Assembly (NCBI GenBank): GCA_910587575.1 | Contig: CAJULU010000033.1 | Location: 772 to 20,801 of the forward strand | Direction: 5' to 3' | Source of the DNA: an uncultured Dorea sp. | GTDB lineage: Bacteria > Bacillota > Clostridia > Lachnospirales > Lachnospiraceae | Length of the DNA stretch: 20,030 bases | Part shown: one piece after another, positions 7,940-14,046 of the stretch | Layout of the letters: every line of letters starts with the position of its first letter | How positions within the stretch are numbered: position 1 is the stretch's first letter | The notes under the pieces: model-generated | Told to the model about the DNA's origin: nothing | Database searches by the model: none | Seen by the model: only the letters and a program-made list of their open reading frames with translations | Translations under genes and position numbers: made by a program

Positions 7940-9313
7940 TTATTTAGACTGATAGGATTCAATCGCCTTCTGGATTGCCGCTGCAGCATCCGCAGGCGTT
8001 GTCTCACCGTTTGCAATTGCATCCTGGTTATTGAAGAGAACATCCGCAACCTCGGTGGGGAATGCCTGGTCTGTGATGGTAAATGTTCCATTCTCAGATG
8101 AAGTATCCAGCATATCCTGTACGTTCGGATTGACCGCCGGATCCACCGGGTCTGCATCGGTTCTTGGCAGAGGCAGGTTGTAGTAAGTCGGATAAATCTT
8201 TGCCGCCTCGTTGCTGAACAGGAAGTTGGTGTAGGCAATGGCTGCCTCAAGTTCTTCGTCTGACAGATCCTTGTTAAACTGGTTCATCTCAACAAACGCA
8301 GACATTCTGCCTGTCTCATTGGGGAATGGGAACCAGCTTACATTGTCAAGAGTCACCTCGTTATTCTGAAGCACGGAATCATACCACTGTCCCTGGATGT
8401 CCATAGCTGCCGTCCCCATACCGAAGGCCATGTAGGTATCGTCTGGATTGGCCGTGATGAATCCGTCCGGGAAGTATCCTTCCTCACAATATTTCTCGTA
8501 TCTTTCCAGACCCTTTTTCACTGCATCGCAGTCCCAGCTTGTGCTTAATGACTGGAGCTGGTCATGGGTGTCTGCGCCTGCCTCATACTCGATGAACTGT
8601 TCGATCCAGCGCATCACATGCCATCCGTTCAGTCCTGCCGCATCCATCGGAGTAATGCCATTCTCTTTTAAGGCTGCACAGACAGACTCAAACTCTTCGA
8701 TGGTTGTCGGCACTTCCAGGTTATACTGTTCAAAAAGGTCTGTACGGTAATAAACGCCGATAACGTTATAGGATGTCGGAATACCGGAAACCTGTCCTCC
8801 CAGAGTCACAAGGTTCATAGCGCCTGAGGTATAAAGGTCTCCCCAGCCATTTTCCTCTCCGTAAGCTGTCAGATCGTAGGTAACACCATTGTCCACATAA
8901 TACTGCCCCAGAGCGCCGCCCCAGTTAAACCACATGCTCGGCATAGAACCGGACTGTGCCGCCGTCTTGCAGGCATCTTTGATTCCGTCCGTATCATAAT
9001 AGGATACGGTTACATTAATGTTCGGATTTGCCTTGTTGAAGACCTCGGTCAGTACATCCGTACCTTCCTGCCTGGTCTGCAGATACCAGAAAGACAGTTC
9101 AATGGGATCTCCTTCGTAGCCAATATCTGCGATTCCTTCTACTCCGGACAGATCCACCCCGCTGTCACTGGCCTCCTTGCCAGATTTGGAACTTCCAGAG
9201 TCATCTGAGCCGCCATCGCTCCCAGAAGAACCGCCGCAGCCTGCAAGCAGGCTTGCCGTCATCGTTCCGACCAGAACTGCTGACAAAAACTTTTTCACTG
9301 ATTTTCCTTTCAT
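7940..9313 (-). CDS. Extracellular solute-binding lipoprotein of a carbohydrate ABC importer (family 1)
   Basis: Captures the sugar outside the membrane and hands it to the permeases. The 457-residue product opens with a lipoprotein signal (MKGKSVKKFLSAVLVGTMTASLLAGC), with the lipobox cysteine at 26, so it should be lipid-anchored after cleavage. A flexible Gly/Ser/Asp linker (27-50) follows. The mature part starts with a typical strand (PIELSFWYLQT...EVFNKANPNINVTVSYYDTDGIKD) and contains family features such as GIPTSYNVIGVYYRTDLFEQY and GTAAMDIQGQWYDSVL. ATG is preceded by AAGGAGGAG. It lies 42 bases after the unknown membrane protein and before a terminator-like stem. The ligand cannot be read from sequence; the downstream enzymes suggest a plant-derived glycoside. 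Confidence 0.95.
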   Translation of the reverse strand: MKGKSVKKFLSAVLVGTMTASLLAGCGGSSGSDGGSDDSGSSKSGKEASDSGVDLSGVEGIADIGYEGDPIELSFWYLQTRQEGTDVLTEVFNKANPNINVTVSYYDTDGIKDACKTAAQSGSMPSMWFNWGGALGQYYVDNGVTYDLTAYGEENGWGDLYTSGAMNLVTLGGQVSGIPTSYNVIGVYYRTDLFEQYNLEVPTTIEEFESVCAALKENGITPMDAAGLNGWHVMRWIEQFIEYEAGADTHDQLQSLSTSWDCDAVKKGLERYEKYCEEGYFPDGFITANPDDTYMAFGMGTAAMDIQGQWYDSVLQNNEVTLDNVSWFPFPNETGRMSAFVEMNQFNKDLSDEELEAAIAYTNFLFSNEAAKIYPTYYNLPLPRTDADPVDPAVNPNVQDMLDTSSENGTFTITDQAFPTEVADVLFNNQDAIANGETTPADAAAAIQKAIESYQSK

Positions 9314-9355
9314 TTTTTTGCTCCTCCTTACACATTGTTTTTTATATCAAGGCTC

Positions 9356-10099
9356 TTACTCCGCCTGATATTCCATTCCTGCCTTCATCCTTTCTGAATC
9401 TGCTTCCAGGAAATATTCCATTCCCTCTTTCATCCTCTCTGCGTTCGGACAGTTCCGCATCACGCCTGCCACATAACCGCCAAAGACTTCATCCTTGAGA
9501 TAAATCCCATAGCATGCACTGTTCTTCGTCACCTCATGGGGACGGAACGGAAGATCCCTGACTGCCCCGCTCTCACTGTAATCCACAGCTTCTGCATAAA
9601 ACAGATCTTCTTTCTCATAAGCTTCTTCCCACTCTTCCAGAGCACAATCCTTAAGCGGCCTCAGATACCCGGTAGATGCGTATCTGTTAAACTGATCCTC
9701 CGGCGCAATGAGTACATCTACCCTTCCCGAACGCAGATAGGCCGAAACGGTTGCCTCACTCTGCATATTGGCGCCGCCGGAATACCCTGCTTCGATACGG
9801 CACTTCCCGGCCTCCCGGGAAACGCCCAGCGCTTCCGAAAGTTCCTGCTCCATTCTCCCGGCAGCCTCCTCTGGCAGTTCCAGATCAATTACCATGACAG
9901 AAAAAGCGTCTTCTCTCTTCTCTTTACAGACATCACTAATCAGAAAAATAATGATGATGATGGAAGCTATGGCTGCCCCGACCGCCGCTCCGTAATAAGA
10001 AGCAATATACTTTCCTTTCTCTGCCAGCGACAGTCCGGGCCATTTCTGATAAATCATATTCCTGTCCCGGTCTCTCTCGGGACGTTCTCTCTTCTTCAT
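9356..10099 (-). CDS. Single-pass membrane protein of unknown function, first gene of the sugar operon
   Basis: I do not recognise a named family. The 247 residues start with a very basic stretch (MKKRERPERDRDRN), then WPGLSLAEKGKYIASYYG, one hydrophobic helix at about 37-57, and an extracytoplasmic part of about 190 residues. That part has alternating beta and alpha character (FSVMVIDLELPEEAAGRMEQEL..., GRVDVLIAPEDQFNRYASTGYLRPL), reminiscent of a fragment of a solute-binding protein fold. The C-terminus repeats ERMK(E/A)GMEY twice with a 15-residue period, and the DNA repeat is also still visible. ATG at 10099 has an AAGG site; a second ATG 14 codons in (MIYQKW) also has a GGACAGGAAT site and cannot be excluded. 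Being first after the promoter and just ahead of the binding protein suggests an accessory or sensing role in import of the same sugar; that is inference. Confidence 0.75.
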   Translation of the reverse strand: MKKRERPERDRDRNMIYQKWPGLSLAEKGKYIASYYGAAVGAAIASIIIIIFLISDVCKEKREDAFSVMVIDLELPEEAAGRMEQELSEALGVSREAGKCRIEAGYSGGANMQSEATVSAYLRSGRVDVLIAPEDQFNRYASTGYLRPLKDCALEEWEEAYEKEDLFYAEAVDYSESGAVRDLPFRPHEVTKNSACYGIYLKDEVFGGYVAGVMRNCPNAERMKEGMEYFLEADSERMKAGMEYQAE

Positions 10100-10126
10100 A
10101 GGTTCTTACCTTTTTATGTGAATGTT

Positions 10127-10156
10127 TTTAAATTTCTTTTGAAATTTGTTTAAATT
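10127..10156 (-). promoter_or_regulatory. AT-rich candidate operator at the start of the sugar operon
   Basis: On the plus strand this block reads TTTAAATTTCTTT, TGAAATTTG, TTTAAATT, and contains nested AAATTT inverted repeats. It covers the expected transcription start and first ~25 bases of the minus-strand operon. A near copy lies at 13251-13278 upstream of the LacI-family gene. Position and repetition suggest an operator; low-complexity AT-richness is the main alternative. Confidence 0.4.
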
Positions 10157-10158
10157 AT

Positions 10159-10187
10159 ATTTTAAATGTTCAAGCAATATATGTCAA
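10159..10187 (-). promoter_or_regulatory. Sigma-A promoter of the minus-strand sugar operon
   Basis: On the minus strand, TTGACA (10187-10182), a 17-base spacer and TAAAAT (10164-10159) form a near-consensus vegetative promoter. Transcription would start near 10152, about 50 bases before the first gene at 10099. No other promoter of comparable quality was found by eye further along the operon. Confidence 0.75.
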
Positions 10188-10371
10188 TACTTTTGCTATT
10201 TTTAAATAAAATTTAGCTATTATTTACAAAAACCTTCTTTTCACCATTCTCTGAAACTTTTTCCAACATTTTCCTAAACCCTTCTATTTTCAAGGTTTTC
10301 TGATTCATTTAAATTTATTTTTTGCACATCGGAATCTTCATTTTTTGTTGAATTCGACAATTGTCTTTTGC
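10188..10371. other. AT-rich intergenic spacer between divergent promoters, no gene seen
   Basis: The full gap between the divergent genes is 10100-10455. Its two ends hold the promoters and possible operators listed separately. The middle part is rich in short T- and A-runs and shows no convincing open frame, RNA gene, riboswitch fold or catabolite-response (cre) site by eye. Confidence 0.6.
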
Positions 10372-10401
10372 TTGACACAGATGTAGACACTTCTGTAAAA
10401 T
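10372..10401 (+). promoter_or_regulatory. Sigma-A promoter of the plus-strand glycosidase gene
   Basis: TTGACA (10372-10377), an 18-base spacer and TAAAAT (10396-10401) point rightward. The start would be near 10408, leaving a short leader that ends in an excellent AAAGGAGGT site (10442-10450) six bases before the ATG at 10456. Confidence 0.7.
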
Positions 10402-10412
10402 TTAAAATATAT

Positions 10413-10427
10413 ATTTGAAATTCAAAT
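10413..10427. promoter_or_regulatory. Palindrome just downstream of the glycosidase promoter, candidate operator
   Basis: ATTTGAA-A-TTCAAAT is a perfect 7+7 bp inverted repeat about five bases past the predicted transcription start, and a further AATTCAAAT half lies at 10432-10440. A repressor bound here would block the promoter at 10372-10401. It shares TTGAAATT with the block at 10127-10156. Candidate regulator: the LacI-family protein encoded nearby. Confidence 0.4.
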
Positions 10428-10455
10428 TTATAATTCAAATTAAAGGAGGTCTTTT

Positions 10456-11982
10456 ATGTTAATTGAAAAGTGGGGAATATTTGAACAGTCGTTCCACGGG
10501 AAAAGTGACGGGAATCCATTTACCGATTATGAAATCCACGGCACATTTACCCATGAGAAAGAATCACTGACTGTAGACGGCTTCTATGACGGAGAGGGAA
10601 TCTACAGAATCCGTTTCATGCCGTCATACGAGGGAGAATACCATTACCAGGTTTCCGGCACGTTCTCTGAGGAAATCTATACCGGCGCCTTTACCGCAGG
10701 AGCCCCTTCGGGGAATAACCATGGCCCTGTACATGTGTACGGGCAGTACCAGCTTGCCTATGCGGACGGCACGCCTCATTATTCTCTCGGCACCACATGC
10801 TATACCTTTGACCTGCAGAAAGAGTCTGTTGTAGAAGAAACCTTTGCAGAACTGGAAAAAGGTTACTTTAACAAGATGCGTTTCTGTATTATGCCGAAGC
10901 ATTATGACTTCTGTCTTCACGACCCGGCTGCATTTCCCTTCGAAGGTACACCTGTGGATACCAGTGCACTGACAAGGGATAATTTCAGTCAGTATAACGG
11001 AAATCCCCCGGGAAATGACTGGGACTTCACCCGCTTCAACCCTGTGTTTTTCCAGATTCATGACAGGGCAGTCCAGCGGCTCATGGAACTTGGCATAGAG
11101 GCCGATCTGATTCTTTTCCATGCCTACGACCGCTGGGGATTCTCCCAGATGCCCATGAAGGACAATCTGCGGTACATCCGGTACATGACCGCCCGGTACG
11201 GCGCCTACCGTAACGTGTGGTGGGCGCTGGCCAATGAGTATGAGCTTCTGGGCAACCTGTCTTCAGAGGACTGGGAGCAGATGGCTGCCGTTCTCACTGC
11301 CAGCGATCCCTATGGCCATCTGCGCTCGATCCATAACTGCGAGACCTTTTATGATTACTCGAAACCATGGATCACTCATTGCAGCTGCCAGCGCTGCGAC
11401 CATTATAAGACCACGGAGACCACTTCGGAACTCCGGAAGCTTTATGGCAAACCCGTGGTCTGGGACGAGGTGGGGTATGAAGGAGACTTTCCCCACTGCT
11501 GGGGCAATTTTACTGCAGAAGAGCTGACACGCCGGGCCTGGGAAGCCTTAATCCGGGGCGGATACTGCGGACATGGGGAAACCTTCTTAAGCAGTGACAA
11601 CATTATCTGGTGGTGCCATGGCGGAAGGCTGAAAGGAGAGTGCGCACCCCGCTTCCGGTTTATGATGGAATTTTTAAAGGATGTACCGGGACATGGGCTG
11701 AAAGAAGGGAATGTGAGAGACGATTTACATTTCCAATGGGATGACAAGGTGGCAGTGCCGGAGGAGGACTCCTATGAGGGCGAGTATTACTTCTTGTATT
11801 TCAGTATCTGGCGTCCGCCGTTCCGGCAGATCTATGTGGATGACGATACCTGGTATGATGCGGAGATTATTGATACCTGGAACATGACCGTGACTCCGGC
11901 GGGACGGCATAAAGGGAAATATGAACTGAAACTTCCCGGCACCCAGTATATCGGTATCCGGCTGAAGAAATGCAAAGACTAA
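10456..11982 (+). CDS. Intracellular DUF5060/DUF5605-type glycoside hydrolase, paralogue B
   Basis: A 508-residue putative glycosidase without signal peptide. It is a full-length paralogue of the product of 4533-6074, roughly half identical by eye, with the same three-part layout: DUF5060-like beta domain (2-90; IEKWGIFE, GNPFTDYEI, DGFYDGEGIYRIRFMP), TIM-barrel-like domain (100-415; FNKMRFCIMPKHYDF, HAYDRWGF, NVWWALANEYELL, GHLRSIHNC) and a C-terminal beta domain. Candidate acid/base Glu261 ('ANE') and nucleophile Glu338 ('VVWDEVGYEG') are both kept, so it should be active. It is transcribed alone and away from the operon, from its own promoter. An extra His/Cys-rich patch (CSCQRCDHY, 309-317) distinguishes it from paralogue A (CSVQRIDPY). 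Two co-regulated hydrolases suggest two linkages or two steps in breaking down one glycan or glycoside family. Confidence 0.85.
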   Translation: MLIEKWGIFEQSFHGKSDGNPFTDYEIHGTFTHEKESLTVDGFYDGEGIYRIRFMPSYEGEYHYQVSGTFSEEIYTGAFTAGAPSGNNHGPVHVYGQYQLAYADGTPHYSLGTTCYTFDLQKESVVEETFAELEKGYFNKMRFCIMPKHYDFCLHDPAAFPFEGTPVDTSALTRDNFSQYNGNPPGNDWDFTRFNPVFFQIHDRAVQRLMELGIEADLILFHAYDRWGFSQMPMKDNLRYIRYMTARYGAYRNVWWALANEYELLGNLSSEDWEQMAAVLTASDPYGHLRSIHNCETFYDYSKPWITHCSCQRCDHYKTTETTSELRKLYGKPVVWDEVGYEGDFPHCWGNFTAEELTRRAWEALIRGGYCGHGETFLSSDNIIWWCHGGRLKGECAPRFRFMMEFLKDVPGHGLKEGNVRDDLHFQWDDKVAVPEEDSYEGEYYFLYFSIWRPPFRQIYVDDDTWYDAEIIDTWNMTVTPAGRHKGKYELKLPGTQYIGIRLKKCKD

Positions 11983-11993
11983 GACGAAACAGC

Positions 11994-12042
11994 AAAAAGG
12001 CCAGACCATAGGAAAATTCTACATCATCCTATGGTCTGGCCT
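11994..12042 (-). terminator. Strong terminator between the convergent glycosidase and lacI-type genes
   Basis: Perfect 15-bp arms (AGGCCAGACCATAGG at 11998-12012 and CCTATGGTCTGGCCT at 12028-12042) flank a 15-base loop. On the minus strand the stem is followed by a run of Ts (11998-11994), so it should end the repressor transcript. On the plus strand the same stem starts 15 bases after the glycosidase stop but only a weak T-rich tail follows; it may still act in both directions. Confidence 0.85.
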
Positions 12043-12101
12043 GATTCTTCCGGCCTGTGCATCCATTTTCATATCCCGTCACACACAAAGATACCGATTA
12101 T

Positions 12102-13118
12102 TCATTCCTCTTTTACATCCAGCACACTTTCCCTGCACACCAGTGCGGTCTGAAGGGCAATCTTCATCTTTCCGTGTTTCTCTCCATTCATCCGGGTCAG
12201 CAGACACTTTACCGCCGTACGTCCTAACTGCCTTTTATCCACCCTCATGGTAGAAAGAGGCGGATTCATAATGTCGCACAAGGGCATATCGTCAAAACCC
12301 ACAATGGAAATATCTTCTGGAACCCTGTACCCGTATTCCCGGAACGCCTTCATGGCCGCCGCCGCAATAATGTCATTATCTGCAAAATACGCATCTGCCA
12401 GTTCTGGCTTCTGCTCCAGAATCCGAACCATATCCTGGTAGCCCTGGGCTGACATCGGAGACAGCCGGAGCACATATCGTTCCTCCACGGAAATACCATA
12501 AGCCTCCAGAGCCTTCTGGTATCCTGCCGCACGTTCCGCAAAATTACTGATGGAAACCGAGGAATGCAGATAGCCGATCCTGCGGTGTCCCATTCTGACC
12601 AGGTAATCTGCGGCACAGTAAGCCCCCTGGCTGTTATTGATGACGACACAGTCATAATCCAGGTCATCATAATAGCAGTCCAGGACCACCACTGGAACCT
12701 CCAGCCCTTGCAATATGTTAAAATCCTCCCTGCTCATCTCCGTTGCCAGCAGAATCATGCCGTCCCCGGACATGGAACTTAAGTTTTTAATCTGCTGCTG
12801 TACATCCGAAGATCCGGTGAGATAACTGATATTCACGATTCCGTTCTTTTCACTGCATTCCTGGGTAACTCCTTCAATCACCTGTAAAAAAAAGGGGGTA
12901 TCTGACACAACCATGGCATGCTTCTGATAGATTACTAATTGAATGGCCCACTTTCCCAGGGCCGATGTCTTTGACGGGACATAGTCATACTTTTTCGCAG
13001 CTTCCAGGACAATCTTCTTCGTTGCCTCGCTGACCCCCGACCTGTTATTGAACACCATGGAAACCGTTGCCGGCGACAGATGAATCTTCGCCGCCAGCTC
13101 CTTTGCTGAAATACTCAT
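12102..13118 (-). CDS. LacI/GalR-family transcriptional regulator
   Basis: A 338-residue DNA-binding protein. The N-terminal helix-turn-helix is typical (SAKELAAKIHLSPATVSMVFNNRSGVS, about 4-30, with the hinge region ending near EAAKKYDYVPS). A periplasmic-binding-protein-like sensor domain follows, with characteristic segments: DGMILLATEMS, VVVLDCYYDD, YLVRMGHRRIGYL, DAYFADNDIIAAAAMKAFREYGYRVPEDISIVGFDDMPL and PPLSTMRVD near the C-terminus. These put it firmly in the family. ATG has an AAAGGTG site. It lies alone between the plus-strand glycosidase and the ABC pair, has its own promoter and a strong terminator, and is the only regulator in the window, so it is the natural candidate to repress both sugar promoters until a sugar inducer appears. 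That link is inference. Confidence 0.95.
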   Translation of the reverse strand: MSISAKELAAKIHLSPATVSMVFNNRSGVSEATKKIVLEAAKKYDYVPSKTSALGKWAIQLVIYQKHAMVVSDTPFFLQVIEGVTQECSEKNGIVNISYLTGSSDVQQQIKNLSSMSGDGMILLATEMSREDFNILQGLEVPVVVLDCYYDDLDYDCVVINNSQGAYCAADYLVRMGHRRIGYLHSSVSISNFAERAAGYQKALEAYGISVEERYVLRLSPMSAQGYQDMVRILEQKPELADAYFADNDIIAAAAMKAFREYGYRVPEDISIVGFDDMPLCDIMNPPLSTMRVDKRQLGRTAVKCLLTRMNGEKHGKMKIALQTALVCRESVLDVKEE

Positions 13119-13203
13119 ATTGATAACACCTTTTTACTGCCTTTTCTTTACAAATTCTCTCGGACTTCGCCTCTCCGGGCAGAGAAACCGAAAATCTTAC
13201 CAT

Positions 13204-13232
13204 ATTTTAGCAAAATATTGGTAAGGTGTCAA
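13204..13232 (-). promoter_or_regulatory. Sigma-A promoter of the LacI-family gene
   Basis: On the minus strand, TTGACA (13232-13227), a 17-base spacer and TAAAAT (13209-13204) match the promoter of the sugar operon in both hexamers and spacing. Transcription would begin near 13197, about 80 bases before the ATG at 13118. Confidence 0.75.
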
Positions 13233-13250
13233 TAAATCAGCTTAATTTTG

Positions 13251-13278
13251 TTTAAATTTCTTTAAAATTTTTTAAATT
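13251..13278. promoter_or_regulatory. AT-rich block matching the operon operator candidate
   Basis: TTTAAATTTCTTT followed by AAAATTTTTTAAATT closely matches 10127-10156, and the similarity continues into TTTTAAA(A)TGT at both places. Here it lies 19-46 bases upstream of the repressor -35 box. It could be an UP-type promoter element for the repressor gene, an operator, or part of the promoter of the plus-strand ABC genes. Confidence 0.35.
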
Positions 13279-13284
13279 TTAAAA

Positions 13285-13322
13285 TGTCACTTTCCTGTCA
13301 CATTGGACTGTTACCATGTCAT
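13285..13322 (+). promoter_or_regulatory. Three phased TGTCA boxes upstream of the ABC ATPase gene
   Basis: TGTCAC at 13285-13290, TGTCAC at 13296-13301 and TGTCAT at 13317-13322 begin 11 and 21 bases apart, about one and two turns of DNA. Such phased direct repeats are typical of response-regulator sites. I found no convincing sigma-A promoter for the ABC pair, so its promoter may need an activator. Chance remains possible. Confidence 0.3.
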
Positions 13323-13362
13323 TATTCAAAAAAGCAGCAATAAAGAAAGGATAAGACAAACC

Positions 13363-14046
13363 ATGGACATACTTCGCTGTACCAATCTGACGAAAACTTA
13401 CGGCCGGGGCGGGGGGATGATTACCGCCCTTGACCACGTCTCCCTCTCCCTGGAACGGGGGAGTTTCACCGCTGTTGTGGGAGCCTCCGGTTCGGGAAAA
13501 TCCACGCTCCTTCACCTGCTTGGCGGCGTAGACCGGCCAACAGAGGGCAGTATCTATATTGAGGACACGGACATCTCGACTCTGACCCTGGAACAGCTTG
13601 CCATCTTCCGCCGCAGAAAGGTAGGGATCGTCTACCAGTTCTATAATTTAATTCCGACTCTGAACGTACGGAAGAACATCCTCCTCCCCATTCTTCTGGA
13701 CGGGGAAAAACCGGATGAAGCCCGGTTTGAGAAACTGGCAGCAACTCTCGGGCTTTCCGACCGTCTCACCCATTACCCTCGGGAACTGTCCGGCGGACAG
13801 CAGCAGCGTGTGGCCATTGCCAGAAGCCTGATCTATCAGCCGGCCATTCTCCTGGCAGACGAGCCCACCGGCAACCTGGACCGGAAGAACTCGGATGAGA
13901 CCATGGAACTTCTGCAGCTGTCCAACCATCAATACGGGCAGACCGTGCTTCTGATTACCCATGATGAAAAGACGGCTTTAAAAGCGGATCGCATCATCAC
14001 GCTGGAAGACGGAAAAATGATCGGGGATGAGGTGACAAAGCGATGA
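13363..14046 (+). CDS. ABC transporter ATP-binding protein, MacB/LolD-type
   Basis: Cytoplasmic ATPase that drives the FtsX-type permease encoded next; 227 residues, the usual size. Seen: Walker A GASGSGKST (40-48), Q-loop YQFYNLIPTLNVRKNI (91-106), signature LSGGQ (142-146), Walker B ILLADEPTGNLD (162-173) and the switch histidine in ITHD (His200). The YQFYNLIP and ADEPTGNLD wording is typical of the class that powers MacB, LolCDE, BceAB and FtsEX. ATG at 13363 has a GAAAGGAT site; an in-frame TTG at 13303 lacks one and is rejected. Its end overlaps the permease start by ATGA, so the two are made together. Such pairs expel peptides or lipoproteins, confer antimicrobial-peptide resistance or transmit mechanical force; no neighbour settles which. 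Confidence 0.95.
   Translation: MDILRCTNLTKTYGRGGGMITALDHVSLSLERGSFTAVVGASGSGKSTLLHLLGGVDRPTEGSIYIEDTDISTLTLEQLAIFRRRKVGIVYQFYNLIPTLNVRKNILLPILLDGEKPDEARFEKLAATLGLSDRLTHYPRELSGGQQQRVAIARSLIYQPAILLADEPTGNLDRKNSDETMELLQLSNHQYGQTVLLITHDEKTALKADRIITLEDGKMIGDEVTKR

Noticed and set aside
9536..10153. Plus-strand open frame of 205 codons
   Set aside because: Lies opposite the 247-residue membrane protein gene and runs into the AT-rich promoter region; no good ribosome binding site or recognisable domain.
10100..10455. Catabolite-response (cre) site or riboswitch in the divergent control region
   Set aside because: No sequence near the cre consensus and no folded leader of riboswitch size was found by eye on either strand.
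11998..12042. Inverted repeat as an insertion-sequence end or attachment site
   Set aside because: It sits between two convergent genes and has a T-run on the minus strand, so a transcription terminator explains it fully; no target duplication or transposase is present.
13303..13362. TTG start for the ABC ATPase at 13303
   Set aside because: No ribosome binding site and the added residues do not fit the family; ATG at 13363 has a proper site and the usual distance to Walker A.
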